Below, piece by piece: positions 20,382-31,573 of a DNA stretch of 64,000 nt. The notes beneath the pieces are model-generated. The model was not told the DNA's origin. It searched no databases and worked only from the letters and a program-made list of their open reading frames with translations. Source of the DNA: Gordonia polyisoprenivorans (GTDB lineage: Bacteria > Actinomycetota > Actinomycetes > Mycobacteriales > Mycobacteriaceae). The position numbers were made by a program, and so were the translations under genes. The stretch is from positions 3,162,001 to 3,226,000 of the forward strand of contig NZ_CP072203.1 in the NCBI RefSeq assembly GCF_017654315.1. The letters are read 5' to 3'. How positions within the stretch are numbered: the stretch's first letter is position 1; every line of letters starts with the position of its first letter.

Positions 20382-21298
20382 TGGCCGACGCCTCCATCGA
20401 GAACGCCGGACTGGTCATCGTCGACAAGGCGGCCGGTATCACCAGTCACGACGTGGTGTCGCGGTGCCGCAAGATCTTCAACACACGTCGGGTCGGACAT
20501 GCAGGCACTCTGGACCCGATGGCGACCGGTGTTCTCGTCGTCGGTGTGGAACGGGCCACCAAGCTCCTGGGTCTGCTGTCGCTGACCACCAAGTCGTACA
20601 CGGCGACGATCCGTCTGGGGGCGGCCACCGACACCGATGATCGCGAGGGTCAGGTCATCAGTCGCGGGCCCGTCTCGGAGATCGGCGATGACGAGATCAC
20701 CAGTGCGGTCGCCGATCTCACCGGTGACATTTCCCAGGTCCCGGCCAAGGTCAGTGCGATCAAGGTCGATGGGCAACGCGCACATGCGTTGGCCCGCACC
20801 GGCGCCGAGTTCGATCTCGCGGCACGTCCGGTGACCGTCTCACGATTCGAGATCGGGGCGATCCGGCGGCCCGACGACGACGGCGGCGAGGCCGGGTTCC
20901 TCGATCTCGACGTCGAGGTCGACTGTTCGGCCGGTACTTACATCCGGTCTCTGGCACGTGATCTCGGCGATGCCCTCGGCTCCGGCGGCCACCTGACCGC
21001 CCTGCGGCGCACCGCGGTGGGGCCGTTCACCCTGGAGCACGCCCGAACCCTCGACGTCCTCGCCGAGACCCCCGAGTTGTCACTGACGATCGACCAGGCG
21101 GCACTGTTATCGTTCCCACGTCGCGACATCGACGACGACGAAGCCGAGTCGATCAGTCAGGGACGTTGGCTTGTTCCGTTGGGCCTCAAGGGAATTCACG
21201 TCGGCGTCGATCCGCGCGGGCAGGCCATCGCATTGATCGAGGAGAAGGGTAGACGCGCCAGTTCGGTGATGGTGGTGCGACCGGCGACATTGCGCTGA
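20381..21298 (+). CDS. truB: tRNA pseudouridine-55 synthase
   Basis: Forms pseudouridine at position 55 of the T-loop of tRNAs. The 305-residue protein has the TruB signatures GLVIVDKAAGITSHDVV and RVGHAGTLDPMATGVLVV with the catalytic Asp in the latter, and a C-terminal PUA-like region. The start overlaps pptT by one base. Conserved neighbour of pptT in mycobacteria (Rv2793c). Confidence 0.96.
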   Translation: MADASIENAGLVIVDKAAGITSHDVVSRCRKIFNTRRVGHAGTLDPMATGVLVVGVERATKLLGLLSLTTKSYTATIRLGAATDTDDREGQVISRGPVSEIGDDEITSAVADLTGDISQVPAKVSAIKVDGQRAHALARTGAEFDLAARPVTVSRFEIGAIRRPDDDGGEAGFLDLDVEVDCSAGTYIRSLARDLGDALGSGGHLTALRRTAVGPFTLEHARTLDVLAETPELSLTIDQAALLSFPRRDIDDDEAESISQGRWLVPLGLKGIHVGVDPRGQAIALIEEKGRRASSVMVVRPATLR

Positions 21299-21380
21299 CC
21301 CTGCGATGGGTGAACCTGCAATCGCGTCCGGTCTGCGTCGGTCGAGTGTGACGGCGCATCGAGTTCGGATGCGCCGGTGG

Positions 21381-22103
21381 TCAGCTCGCCGTCACCAGGT
21401 AGATCGCCCGCGCGGCGATGTCGCCGAGATCGATCGGCGTGCCGTCGTCGACGCTGATCGCGATGGTCCCGGCGAACGGCCGCTTCTCGACGACGGTCAC
21501 CGTGCAGTCGAGTGCGACACCCATCTGGTCGAAGTAGCGCAACATCTCCGGATCGGTGTCGGAGATGCGGGCGATGGTTCCGGAGTCGCCGACGTCGAGG
21601 TCGGCGAGCGAATCGGCGTCCGGGGTGGGCACCGCACCGTCGACCGTGGGGATGGGGTCGCCGTGCGGATCCCGGCTCGGGTAACCGAGTTTGGCGTCCA
21701 GGCGCGCCATCAGGCGGTCGGACACGGCATGTTCGAGGACTTCGGCCTCGTCGTGCACCTCGTCCCAGCCGTATCCGAGTTCGCGCACCAGGAAGGTCTC
21801 GAGCAGTCGGTGGCGACGCACCATCAGGATCGCCGCGTTGCGACCCTCATCGGTGAGAGTGACCGCGCCATAACGCTCATGGGAGACCAGGCCCTGATCG
21901 GCGAGTTTGCGGATCGATTCCGAGGCGGTCGAGGCCGACACTCCCATCTTGTCGGCGAGCAATTTGGTGGTGACCTTCACATCGGCCCATTCCTGCGAGG
22001 TCCAGATGACCTTCAGATAGTCCTGGGTCACGGTCGACAGCGTGGTCACCGCAGGCGGCGATTCGCTGTCCCCGGCGGCGGGGGACAGTCCTCTGTTGGG
22101 CAT
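21381..22103 (-). CDS. mntR: DtxR/MntR-family metal-dependent repressor (SirR-like)
   Basis: Metal-responsive transcription factor of 240 residues. An N-terminal winged helix (VTQDYLKVIWTSQEW, then MGVSASTASESIRKLADQGL), a dimerisation domain with metal ligands (RHRLLETFLVRELGYGWDEV, EVLEHAVSDRLMARLD) and a C-terminal FeoA/SH3-like domain give the three-domain DtxR layout. It corresponds in place to SirR (Rv2788) of M. tuberculosis and is likely manganese- or iron-responsive. Divergently oriented to ribF across ~180 bases. Confidence 0.85.
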   Translation of the reverse strand: MPNRGLSPAAGDSESPPAVTTLSTVTQDYLKVIWTSQEWADVKVTTKLLADKMGVSASTASESIRKLADQGLVSHERYGAVTLTDEGRNAAILMVRRHRLLETFLVRELGYGWDEVHDEAEVLEHAVSDRLMARLDAKLGYPSRDPHGDPIPTVDGAVPTPDADSLADLDVGDSGTIARISDTDPEMLRYFDQMGVALDCTVTVVEKRPFAGTIAISVDDGTPIDLGDIAARAIYLVTAS

Positions 22104-22285
22104 GCTGCTCAGCTTATGTGTCGATCCCCCCGGACGCGAAGAAGCCCGGTCGACAGCCATGAGCGCGGTGCGAACTGCGGTGGCGACACCCGGGGTTCAC
22201 GACGCTCGAGGGCATCGGTCACCGGAGGTTCACACAGTCCGGGCGGTGCTGGTACGGCGCGGCCGGTGGCCGTAGTGTTGTCGGC

Positions 22286-23254
22286 GTGTTGCGTTGGAGA
22301 GGTCTGGAGGACGTCCCCGCGGATTGGGGTCGGTGTGTGGTCACGATCGGTGTCTTCGACGGCGTTCACCGCGGCCACGCGGAGTTGATCAGCGCCGCGA
22401 CGCGCGCCGCCCGAGACCGCGGCGTGCCCGCGGTGCTGATGACGTTCGACCCGCACCCCGCCGAGGTCGTGCGTGCGGGCACCCATCCGCCGCAGCTGAC
22501 CACCCTGACGCGCCGGGCCGAGCTCGCCGAGCAACTGGGCATCGATGTGTTCTGTGTGATGCCCTTCACCCCCGAACTCGCCGCGCGCACACCGAAAGAC
22601 TTCGCGCACGATGTGCTCGTCGAGCGCCTGCACGCCGCCGACGTCGTCGTCGGTGCCAACTTCACGTTCGGCAAGAAGGCCGCCGGCGATGTCGCCAAAC
22701 TCACCGAGCTCGGCGCCAAGTTCGGGTTCGAGGTGCAGGCGGTGTCATTGTTCGGCGAACACGCCGTGACCTACTCCTCTACCTACATCCGGTCGTGTGT
22801 GGCCGCCGGGGACGTCGAGCGGGCGACGGAGGCACTCGGGCGCCCACACCGGGTGGAGGGAGTCGTGGTCCGCGGAGACGGGCGAGGGCGTGAATTGGGT
22901 TATCCCACAGCCAATGTCGCACCGCCGATGCATGCGGCGATCCCGGCCGACGGGGTGTATGCCGCGTGGTTCACCGTGCTCGGGGCCGGTCCGGTGGTCG
23001 GCCAGGTGATCCCCGGCGAGCGGTACGAGGCCGCGGTGTCGGTGGGCACCAACCCCACCTTCTCCGGGCGGACCCGCACCGTCGAGGCCTTCGTCCTCGA
23101 CACCAGCGCCGATCTCTACGGCCAGCACGTCGCCGTCGACTTCGTCAGCCACATCCGCCCGATGGAGCAGTTCGACAGCATCGACGGGCTCCTCGAGGCG
23201 ATGGCCGACGACGTGGAGAAGACGCGCGCCATTCTCGCCGCCTCCGATCAGTGA
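22286..23254 (+). CDS. ribF: Bifunctional riboflavin kinase / FAD synthetase
   Basis: Makes FMN and FAD. The 322-residue protein has an N-terminal nucleotidyltransferase domain (VTIGVFDGVHRGHAELI, MTFDPHPAEVV, YSSTYIRSCVAAGDV) and a C-terminal flavokinase domain (RGRELGYPTANVAPP, VGTNPTF, VDFVSHIRPMEQFD). GTG 22286 start. Followed by rpsO, as in M. tuberculosis. Confidence 0.96.
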   Translation: MLRWRGLEDVPADWGRCVVTIGVFDGVHRGHAELISAATRAARDRGVPAVLMTFDPHPAEVVRAGTHPPQLTTLTRRAELAEQLGIDVFCVMPFTPELAARTPKDFAHDVLVERLHAADVVVGANFTFGKKAAGDVAKLTELGAKFGFEVQAVSLFGEHAVTYSSTYIRSCVAAGDVERATEALGRPHRVEGVVVRGDGRGRELGYPTANVAPPMHAAIPADGVYAAWFTVLGAGPVVGQVIPGERYEAAVSVGTNPTFSGRTRTVEAFVLDTSADLYGQHVAVDFVSHIRPMEQFDSIDGLLEAMADDVEKTRAILAASDQ

Positions 23255-23409
23255 GCGCAGCGCGCAGCGATTTGGGCGCCGAGGTTCACCGCTGGTAAAT
23301 TGGCGGACCGGCGTTGCTGCAGTCCGCGGTGGCGCGCCGCCCCGTATCGGCCCCGGTGGGCTCGGTCGAGGAATGACATTGTCGCGGTACTGAGAAACAG
23401 GAGTATTTC

Positions 23410-23679
23410 ATGGCACTGACTGCTGCCGAGAAGAAAGAAATCCTCGGCCAGTACGGTCTGCACGAGACCGATACCGGCTCGCCCGAGGCGCAGGTCGCGC
23501 TGCTGACCAAGCGCATCACCGACCTCACCGAGCACCTCAAGGAGCACAAGCACGATCACCACAGCCGCCGTGGGCTGCTGTTGCTGGTCGGTCGCCGTCG
23601 TCGCCTCCTGAAGTACGTCGCGAAGGTCGACATCGCGCGCTACCGCTCGCTCATCGAGCGCCTCGGCCTGCGTCGCTGA
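23410..23679 (+). CDS. rpsO: 30S ribosomal protein S15 (uS15)
   Basis: 89 residues, exactly the family length. Signatures: [39 protein letters not shown] and [20 protein letters not shown]. Binds 16S rRNA and nucleates the central domain of the 30S subunit. CAGGAG lies 10-15 bases upstream of the ATG. A strong terminator follows. Confidence 0.98.
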   Translation: MALTAAEKKEILGQYGLHETDTGSPEAQVALLTKRITDLTEHLKEHKHDHHSRRGLLLLVGRRRRLLKYVAKVDIARYRSLIERLGLRR

Positions 23680-23714
23680 CCTCCTCGTCGCGTCGAGGTC
23701 ATCAGACATCAGGA

Positions 23715-23744
23715 GAACCGGTCGCCCTCGGGGGCGACCGGTTC
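23715..23744 (+). terminator. Intrinsic terminator after rpsO
   Basis: Perfect 12-bp stem, GAACCGGTCGCC (23715-23726) pairing with GGCGACCGGTTC (23733-23744), six-base loop, followed by TTGCTGTGT. The strongest terminator-like hairpin in the core region. Confidence 0.85.
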
Positions 23745-24136
23745 TTGCTGTGTCAGTGGTCGTCGTGTCGATGGACTTTGTCGTGTCAATGATAAGGTGG
23801 CGTCGGAACGCCGCCGTGACGTGCGAGTCCGCGGAAGTGATGACGAGTCAGATCGGTCCTCGGTAGTGGCCGCCGGAACACGAGGTTCCGGCCGCTTCGA
23901 TCGAAGGCCGTCTGAGCAAAGGGTGCGCATACGAGCGCGCCGATCACCTCCCGCCGACGATCTCACCCACGCGTGTTCCGGGCTTGCCGCCCACGCGGAC
24001 ACCGACACGTGCAGCCAAGCATGATCGCCGTGTCGTCGCGCCGCGGGCAGCCCCTATCCGCATAGAGAAGGCCGCCGGAAATCGCGGCCACCCACGGCCG
24101 CCGGATGCGGCCGCAACGAAGGGATCAACACCCCAC
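23745..24136 (+). promoter_or_regulatory. pnp leader region (no gene)
   Basis: About 390 bases between the rpsO terminator and the pnp start without a convincing gene. It contains an 8-bp perfect hairpin (arms 23872-23879 and 23885-23892) immediately followed by a 12-base palindrome, CTTCGATCGAAG, at 23895-23906. In many bacteria the pnp leader carries a hairpin used in RNase III-dependent autoregulation; these structures are candidates. The lppU-like gene found here in M. tuberculosis is absent. Confidence 0.45.
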
Positions 24137-26416
24137 ATGTCCGATGTGACCACCACCGAGGATTTCGCCGACTACGACGAAACCATCACCGAGGCCACCG
24201 CCGTGATCGACAACGGCAGCTTCGGTACCCGCACCATCCGCTTCGAGACCGGACGCCTCGCCCTGCAGGCCGCCGGCTCGGTGACCGCCTATCTCGACGA
24301 CGAGACCATGCTCCTGTCGACCACCGCGGCGTCCAAGCACCCCAAGGAGCACTTCGACTTCTTCCCGCTCACCGTCGACGTCGAGGAGCGGATGTACGCC
24401 GCCGGGCGTATCCCCGGATCGTTCTTCCGCCGTGAGGGCCGTCCGTCCACCGACGCGATCCTGACCTGCCGGCTGATCGACCGCCCGCTGCGCCCGTCCT
24501 TCGTCGACGGCCTGCGCAACGAGATCCAGGTCGTCGTCACCGTGCTCTCGCTCGATCCGAAGGATCTCTACGACGTCGTCGCGATCAACGCGGCGTCGGC
24601 GTCCACGCAGCTCGCCGGGCTGCCCTTCTCCGGTCCCGTCGGCGGCGTGCGCGTCGCCCTCATCCCGACCGAGGAGAACAAGGCAGGCCAGTGGGTCGCG
24701 TTCCCGACCGCCGAACAGCTCGAGGGCGCGGTGTTCGACATGGTCGTCGCCGGTCGCATCGTCTCCGGCGAGGGTGATTCCGCCGACGTCGCGATCATGA
24801 TGGTCGAGGCCGAGGCGACCGAGAACGTCATCGAGATCATCGCCGGTGGCGCGCAGGCGCCGACCGAGGCGATCGTCGCCGAGGGTCTCGAGGCCGCCAA
24901 ACCGTTCATCGCCCGCCTCTGTGAGGCGCAGAAGTCCCTCGCGGCGGCCGCCGCCAAGGAGACCGGCCAGTTCCCGCTCTTCCCGCCGTACGAGTCCGAC
25001 GTCTTCGACGCCGTGTCGGCCGCCGCGAGCGAGAAGCTCGCTGCGGTCCTCTCGATCGCCGGCAAGCAGGAGCGCGACGACAAGACCGACGAGCTCAAGG
25101 AACAGATCCTCACCCAGCTCGCCGAGCAGTTCGAGGGCCGGGAGAAGGAAATCGGCGCGGCATTCCGCTCGGTGACCAAAAAGCTTGTGCGCCAGCGTAT
25201 TTTGACCGATCACTTCCGTATCGACGGACGTGGCATCACCGACATCCGCTCGCTCTCGGCCGAGGTCGCGGTGATCCCGCGGGCCCACGGCAGCGCCTTG
25301 TTCGAGCGCGGCGAGACCCAGATCCTGGGCGTCACCACCCTCGACATGGTCAAGATGGCCCAGCAGATCGACTCGCTGACCCCCGAGACCTCCAAGCGCT
25401 ACATGCACCACTACAACTTCCCGCCGTACTCGACCGGTGAGACCGGTCGCGTCGGTTCGCCGAAGCGTCGCGAGATCGGTCACGGCGCGCTCGCCGAGCG
25501 TGCCCTGGTGCCGGTGATCCCGAGCGTCGAGGAGTTCCCGTACGCGATCCGTCAGGTCTCCGAGGCATTGAGCTCCAACGGCTCGACCTCGATGGGCTCG
25601 GTGTGCGCCTCCACCATGTCGTTGCTCAATGCCGGTGTGCCGCTGCGTGCCCCGGTTGCCGGCATCGCCATGGGGCTGGTGTCCGACACCATCGACGGCG
25701 AAACCCGTTACGTCGCACTGACCGACATCCTCGGCGCCGAGGATGCCTTCGGAGACATGGACTTCAAGGTCGCGGGCACCAAGGACTTCGTGACCGCGCT
25801 GCAGCTCGACACCAAGCTCGACGGCATCCCCAGCCAGGTTCTCGCCGGTGCGTTGACCCAGGCCAAGGACGCCCGGCTGACCATCCTCGATGTGATGGCC
25901 GAGGCGATCGACGAGCCCGACGAGATGAGCCCGTACGCGCCGCGGATCACCACCATCAAGATCCCGATGGACAAGATCGGCGAGTTGATCGGCCCCAAGG
26001 GCAAGACGATCAACACCATCACCGAGGAGACCGGCGCCAACATCTCCATCGAGGACGACGGCACCGTGTTCATCGGTGCGTCCGACGGTGAGTCGGCGCA
26101 GGCGGCGATCGACCGCGTCAACGCGATCGCCAACCCGCAGCTGCCCAAGGTGGGCGAGCGGTTCCTGGGCACCGTGGTCAAGACCACCGCGTTCGGTGCC
26201 TTCGTGTCGCTGCTGCCCGGCCGCGACGGCCTCGTGCACATCTCCAAGCTCGGTAAGGGCAAGCGCATCAACAAGGTCGAGGACGTGGTGAACGTCGGCT
26301 CCAAGTTGCAGGTGGAGATCGCCGACATCGATGAGCGCGGCAAGATCAGCCTCATCCCCGTCGACGACGACGCCAAGGCCGCCCCGGCCGAGGAGAAGGC
26401 CTCCGCCGACGCCTGA
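24137..26416 (+). CDS. pnp: Polynucleotide phosphorylase / guanosine pentaphosphate synthetase
   Basis: 3'-to-5' phosphorolytic exoribonuclease of 759 residues. Two RNase PH-like domains ([20 protein letters not shown]; later [14 protein letters not shown] and [17 protein letters not shown]) flank a helical domain; KH ([19 protein letters not shown]) and S1 ([20 protein letters not shown]) domains follow. ATG 24137 begins [10 protein letters not shown]; longer in-frame upstream sequence lacks homology. In actinobacteria this protein is also called GpsI. Confidence 0.97.
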   Translation: MSDVTTTEDFADYDETITEATAVIDNGSFGTRTIRFETGRLALQAAGSVTAYLDDETMLLSTTAASKHPKEHFDFFPLTVDVEERMYAAGRIPGSFFRREGRPSTDAILTCRLIDRPLRPSFVDGLRNEIQVVVTVLSLDPKDLYDVVAINAASASTQLAGLPFSGPVGGVRVALIPTEENKAGQWVAFPTAEQLEGAVFDMVVAGRIVSGEGDSADVAIMMVEAEATENVIEIIAGGAQAPTEAIVAEGLEAAKPFIARLCEAQKSLAAAAAKETGQFPLFPPYESDVFDAVSAAASEKLAAVLSIAGKQERDDKTDELKEQILTQLAEQFEGREKEIGAAFRSVTKKLVRQRILTDHFRIDGRGITDIRSLSAEVAVIPRAHGSALFERGETQILGVTTLDMVKMAQQIDSLTPETSKRYMHHYNFPPYSTGETGRVGSPKRREIGHGALAERALVPVIPSVEEFPYAIRQVSEALSSNGSTSMGSVCASTMSLLNAGVPLRAPVAGIAMGLVSDTIDGETRYVALTDILGAEDAFGDMDFKVAGTKDFVTALQLDTKLDGIPSQVLAGALTQAKDARLTILDVMAEAIDEPDEMSPYAPRITTIKIPMDKIGELIGPKGKTINTITEETGANISIEDDGTVFIGASDGESAQAAIDRVNAIANPQLPKVGERFLGTVVKTTAFGAFVSLLPGRDGLVHISKLGKGKRINKVEDVVNVGSKLQVEIADIDERGKISLIPVDDDAKAAPAEEKASADA

Positions 26417-26435
26417 TCGTCGGATCGGATCGGCC

Positions 26436-26473
26436 CACCGGCCCGTTCCCGCCTCGGCGGGGGCGGGCCGGTG
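26436..26473 (+). terminator. Intrinsic terminator after pnp
   Basis: CACCGGCCCG (26436-26445) pairs perfectly with CGGGCCGGTG (26464-26473), and CCCGCC/GGGGG in the loop can extend the stem. No U-tract follows, which is common in high-GC actinobacteria. Confidence 0.65.
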
Positions 26474-26539
26474 TCGTCGGTGCCGGTGTCGTGAATGCCG
26501 CCACAGGTTCTGTGAGTGTGTGTCAGTAGCCTGGCGGTC

Positions 26540-27307
26540 GTGTGCTTGATCCTGTTCGCCCTCGCGGTCGACCCGTCCCATCGCCTCGTCCTCGCCGCCA
26601 ACCGTGACGAGTTTCATCAACGGCGCAGCGCCGCGGTGCACCGGTGGGACGATCTGCCGGTGATCGGTGGACGCGATCTCGAGGCGGGTGGTACCTGGCT
26701 CGGTCTCGCACCCGACGGGCACCGGCTGGCCGCGGTGACCAATGTGCGTGACGGGATCGCACAACCGCAGCCGGACAAGCGTTCTCGTGGTGGACTGCCC
26801 GTCGACTTCGTGACCGGTACGGGCAGTGCCGCCGATGCCGCGGCAGCCCTTGTCGCGACGGCCGACCGCTATGCCCCGGTGAATCTGCTCGTCGACGACG
26901 GAGCCGAGATGTGGTGGGCCACCAACCATCTCGAACCCCGTGCCATGCGGGTGGAGCCGGGAATCCACGGGTTGTCCAACGGGGCACTAGACGAGCCGTG
27001 GCCGAAGGTGACGTCCGGGATCGCACAGCTGACCGGCGCGCTGACGTCATCTGACCCGTCGTCGTCCGACCCCGAAGCACTGCTCGACGCCCTGCACGAC
27101 ACCACCGTCGCCGACGACGCCGCGCTGCCGCACACGGGGGTTCCGCTCGACAGCGAGCGCGCACTGTCGGCGATGTTCGTCGACATGGGGGAGTACGGCA
27201 CCCGGGCCAGTACGGTGGTTCGGATCGCCCCCGACGGCCATGGCGACATCACCGAACGCCGCTACACCCCCGACCAAGGTCCCTCCACCGCGGTGATCAC
27301 CATCTGA
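26540..27307 (+). CDS. NRDE family (TANGO2-like) protein
   Basis: 255 residues starting MCLILFALAVDPSHRLVLAANRDEF in segments: Cys2 would become the N-terminal nucleophile after Met removal, and AANRDEF is the family signature (NRDE). A second conserved stretch is AGGTWLGLAPDGHRLAAVTN. The family belongs to the Ntn-hydrolase-like fold; eukaryotic TANGO2 is linked to haem/lipid handling, while the bacterial role is unclear. GTG 26540 was chosen because it places Cys at position 2. Confidence 0.82.
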   Translation: MCLILFALAVDPSHRLVLAANRDEFHQRRSAAVHRWDDLPVIGGRDLEAGGTWLGLAPDGHRLAAVTNVRDGIAQPQPDKRSRGGLPVDFVTGTGSAADAAAALVATADRYAPVNLLVDDGAEMWWATNHLEPRAMRVEPGIHGLSNGALDEPWPKVTSGIAQLTGALTSSDPSSSDPEALLDALHDTTVADDAALPHTGVPLDSERALSAMFVDMGEYGTRASTVVRIAPDGHGDITERRYTPDQGPSTAVITI

Positions 27308-27335
27308 TAGCTCGCCACCGGGCTAGATTGCTCGG

Positions 27336-28004
27336 GTGACCCACGCCGTCCTGGATGTCCTGCCGATCGCCGTCGCCCTGCTCATGGCCTCCCTGCCCCT
27401 GGTGATGGTGAGCATGGCGTTGGTCATCAAGCGCACGAGCGTGATCGGATGGTGCTTTCTGCTCGGTTGGCTGACCGGTCTCGCCGCGGTGCTCGTGGTG
27501 CTCATCGCGATCGTCGACGTCGGCTCGCTCTCCGGCGGCTCGGGGCCCGCGATGGGCATCGTGGGACTGGTCGCGGGTCTCGCGTTGTTCGGATGGGGAA
27601 TCCGCAAGTGGCAGAAGGCATGGACGACCGATGGCGCCGAGAGCGAGGTCCCGGGGTGGTACTCGATGATCGAGGAGATCGGTGCCGCGAAGGCCGCCGC
27701 ATCGGGATTCGGTCTGGCGGCCCTCAACCCGAAGAATCTGCTCATCACGGTGTCGGCGGCCGCCGCGATCGCCGAGGCCACCGCCGACGTCGGGGCTCAG
27801 GCGGTGGCGATCGTCGTGTTCGTCCTTGTCGGCAGTCTTGCGGTGGCCGCACCGACAATCGCCACGAGCATTGCCGGCGAGCGCGCCGAACCGACACTGG
27901 CGCGACTCGACGCGCTGATCACCCGGCACAATGCGCTGATCGTCGGCACGGTGCTGATCGTGCTGGGCTTTGTGGTGATCACCAATGGGCTGGAGGCGCT
28001 GTGA
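27336..28004 (+). CDS. GAP-family (LysE-like) membrane protein
   Basis: A 222-residue integral membrane protein with six hydrophobic segments (for example VLPIAVALLMASLPLVMVSM and ALIVGTVLIVLGFVVITNGL). ALNPKNLLITVSAAAAIAEA resembles the GAP/Sap family proposed in mycobacteria to move glycopeptidolipid-type lipids and related to LysE exporters. Substrate is unknown here. GTG start at 27336, 28 bases after the preceding stop. Confidence 0.7.
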   Translation: MTHAVLDVLPIAVALLMASLPLVMVSMALVIKRTSVIGWCFLLGWLTGLAAVLVVLIAIVDVGSLSGGSGPAMGIVGLVAGLALFGWGIRKWQKAWTTDGAESEVPGWYSMIEEIGAAKAAASGFGLAALNPKNLLITVSAAAAIAEATADVGAQAVAIVVFVLVGSLAVAAPTIATSIAGERAEPTLARLDALITRHNALIVGTVLIVLGFVVITNGLEAL

Positions 28005-28014
28005 CGTCTCACGT

Positions 28015-28050
28015 CGACGCCTGCGCCCCATCGAGGGAGCGCAGGCGTCG
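28015..28050. terminator. Bidirectional terminator between GAP gene and ald
   Basis: Perfect 12-bp stem CGACGCCTGCGC (28015-28026) with GCGCAGGCGTCG (28039-28050), 12-base loop, between two convergent genes. Confidence 0.8.
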
Positions 28051-28077
28051 GCGTGCCGAGATCGTCTGGTGATCTCC

Positions 28078-29193
28078 TCAGTGCGCGGAGAACGGATTCG
28101 CGGTGACCGGGATATCCAGGGCGGCACCGACTTCCGGGGTGAAGAGGTGTCCGTCGTGGGTCGACAGTCCGGCGGCCAGCGAGGCGTCGTCGCGGCAGGC
28201 CGCCTCCCACCCCTTGTCGGCCAGGCGCAGCACGTACGGCAGGGTGGCGCCGGTGAGGGCCTGGGTCGAGGTGCGCGCAACCGTGCCGGGCATGTTGGCC
28301 ACGCAGTAGAAGACGCTGTCGTGCACGGTGAAGGTCGGATCGTCGTGGGTGGTGGGGCATGAATCCTCGAAGCAGCCGCCCTGATCGATCGCGATGTCGA
28401 CCAGCACCGAGCCGGGCTTCATCTGTGCGACAAGGCTGTTGGGTACCAGGACCGGGGCCTTGGCGCCCGGGACGAGAACCGCGCCGATGACCAGATCGGC
28501 CTGCTTGATCGCCTCGGCCAGGGCCAGCGACGTGGAGTAACGGGTGTGCACCCGACCACCGAAGCGTGCGTCGATCGCGCGCAGCTTGGTGATGTCGAGA
28601 TCGAAGACGGTGACCTGGGCGCCCATGCCCATGGCGATGGTCGCAGCGTTCACGCCGCTGACCCCACCGCCGATGACGACGACGTCGGCCGGTTCGGTTC
28701 CGGGAACGCCGCCCATGAGGACTCCGCGGCCACCTTCGGACCGCATCAGGTGATAGGCGCCGACCTGCGGGGCGAGCCGACCCGCGACCTCACTCATCGG
28801 GGCCAGCAACGGGAGCGAGCCGTCGGCGGCACGGACGGTCTCGTAGGCGATCGAGGTGGTCTTCGACGCGAGCAGCGCGTCGGTGCACGGACGGCTGGCG
28901 GCGAGGTGCAGATAGGTGAACAGGGTTTGCCCGGCGCGCATCCGCGAGTATTCGGCGGCGATGGGCTCCTTGACCTTGAGGATCATCTCGGCTTGGTCCC
29001 AGACCTGATCGGCGGTCGAGAGGATCTGCGCCCCGGCCTCCTTGAAGTCGTTGTCGGAGATCGCCGATCCGAGTCCGGCGCCGGCCTCGACGACCACCTC
29101 GTGGCCGCGGTGGGTCAGCTCGGCGACTCCGGCCGGGGTGGCGGCGACGCGGTACTCGTTGTTCTTGATCTCGGTGGGGATGCCGATACGCAT
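28078..29193 (-). CDS. ald: Alanine dehydrogenase
   Basis: NAD-dependent L-alanine/pyruvate interconversion; 371 residues, as in M. tuberculosis Ald. N-terminal [23 protein letters not shown]-binding [19 protein letters not shown] and conserved [25 protein letters not shown] lies 10-14 bases before the ATG. Divergent from an AsnC-type regulator, the arrangement of ald/aldR in mycobacteria. Confidence 0.96.
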   Translation of the reverse strand: MRIGIPTEIKNNEYRVAATPAGVAELTHRGHEVVVEAGAGLGSAISDNDFKEAGAQILSTADQVWDQAEMILKVKEPIAAEYSRMRAGQTLFTYLHLAASRPCTDALLASKTTSIAYETVRAADGSLPLLAPMSEVAGRLAPQVGAYHLMRSEGGRGVLMGGVPGTEPADVVVIGGGVSGVNAATIAMGMGAQVTVFDLDITKLRAIDARFGGRVHTRYSTSLALAEAIKQADLVIGAVLVPGAKAPVLVPNSLVAQMKPGSVLVDIAIDQGGCFEDSCPTTHDDPTFTVHDSVFYCVANMPGTVARTSTQALTGATLPYVLRLADKGWEAACRDDASLAAGLSTHDGHLFTPEVGAALDIPVTANPFSAH

Positions 29194-29384
29194 GACGGGT
29201 TCTCCTTGACGGTGGTGGTCTGTGGCGCCGACGGTGATGAGCGTCGACCAGGAATGCTCATGGCTGAATGTTCCTCGATGAACTAGCCTCAAGAGTGAAG
29301 TAACTTCGGAATCGATACAAGTGACATGAACATGATTCTTGAACTCGTCGGTATGCCGAAGATCCGTCGACCAGGAGGTATTGG
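29194..29384. promoter_or_regulatory. ald-aldR divergent control region
   Basis: This 191-base region between divergent ald and its regulator is locally AT-richer, especially 29270-29345 (runs such as GAACATGATTCTTGAAC at ~29328-29344, an imperfect palindrome). In mycobacteria AldR binds several sites in the equivalent region and alanine modulates binding. Individual operators cannot be assigned from one sequence. Confidence 0.5.
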
Positions 29385-30754
<1,370 letters not shown>

Positions 30755-30764
30755 GGCGCCGCTC

Positions 30765-31307
30765 ATGGCTCCCGACCCCGATCCGTCCCGTTCCGATCCG
30801 GCCCGATCGGATGCGGAACAGTCGTCCGCGCGGCCCAAGAAGGCCCGCGAGCGCGACGCCCGCCCGATCGTGTGGATGATCGCATTTCTCGTCATCGCGA
30901 TGTGCGTGTACTTCGTGCTGCTCGGGAAGCGTGGCGTCGACCTGATCACCAGCGGGACCGCGGCCGGCATCGGCATCGGGATCGGCGTGTTGATCCTGCC
31001 GTTCCTGGGGATCTGGATGATCGTGGCCACCCTGCGGGCCGGTATTGAGCATCAGCGGCTGGCGCGCGCGATCGCCGAGGAGGGACGTGAACTCGACGTC
31101 TCCGACATGCCGCGCCGACCGTCCGGCCGCATCGAACGCGATGCCGCCGACGCGCTGTTCGCCCAGGTGCGCCAGGAGTGGGAGGCCGACCCGAATGACT
31201 GGCGCAACACCTACCGCATCGCCCGCGCCTACGACTACGCCGGCGACCGGAGCCGCGCCCGGGAAATGATGAAACGTGCTGTCGCGCAATACCGCGGGCG
31301 AGTGTGA
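30765..31307 (+). CDS. Membrane protein, Rv2772c-like
   Basis: 180 residues: a charged, disordered N-terminus, two hydrophobic segments (VWMIAFLVIAMCVYFVLLG and a Gly/Ile-rich second one), and a helical C-terminal domain with TPR-like character (ADALFAQVRQEWEADPNDW; TYRIARAYDYAGDRSRAREM). It lies between dapB and the flavodoxin-like gene, matching the order of M. tuberculosis. Its TGA overlaps the ATG of the next gene (TGATG). Confidence 0.75.
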   Translation: MAPDPDPSRSDPARSDAEQSSARPKKARERDARPIVWMIAFLVIAMCVYFVLLGKRGVDLITSGTAAGIGIGIGVLILPFLGIWMIVATLRAGIEHQRLARAIAEEGRELDVSDMPRRPSGRIERDAADALFAQVRQEWEADPNDWRNTYRIARAYDYAGDRSRAREMMKRAVAQYRGRV

Positions 31308-31573
31308 TGGCAACACTGCTGATCGTGCACCACACCCCGTCGCCGCACTGTCAGGCGATGTTCGAGGCAGTCGTCTCCGGTGCCACCGATCCCGACATCA
31401 CCGGAGTCGAGGTGATGCGCCGGGCGGCGCTGTCGGTGTCGGCCAGTGACTTCCTCGACGCGGACGGCTACGTATTGGGGAGCCCGGCAAACCTCGGCTC
31501 GATCTCGGGTGCCCTCAAGCATTTGAGTTGCGATAACCCCGCTATTACGTGTTCTTGGAGGTCGGCGGCATGA
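31304..31573 (+). pseudogene. 5' fragment of flavodoxin-like gene, cut by element integration
   Basis: The host reading frame (ATG 31307; GTG 31304 possible) begins with a phosphate/FMN-loop-like HHTPSPHCQAMFEAV and runs to GSISGALKH. It is native up to the junction at 31520-31521. After that the frame reads element DNA for 17 codons and stops at 31573. The missing second half lies at 45903-46137. The intact gene would encode a ~150-residue flavodoxin-like NAD(P)H oxidoreductase-type protein in the Rv2771c position. The truncated product lacks half the fold and is unlikely to function. It is still translationally coupled to the membrane-protein gene upstream. Confidence 0.9.
31505..31540. other. 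attL
   Basis: Host sequence GCCCTCAAG ends at 31519, followed by core CA (31520-31521) and element sequence TTTGAGTTGCGATAAC. The intact copy of the gene at 31783 continues CACGCC after the same CTCAAG, which fixes the breakpoint to the CA dinucleotide. A two-base crossover is what serine recombinases use. Confidence 0.85.

Noticed and set aside
24125..26968. 947-codon open frame on the minus strand across pnp
   Set aside because: Exact antisense of a well-supported core gene; long antisense frames are common in GC-rich DNA and the translation shows no recognisable domain.
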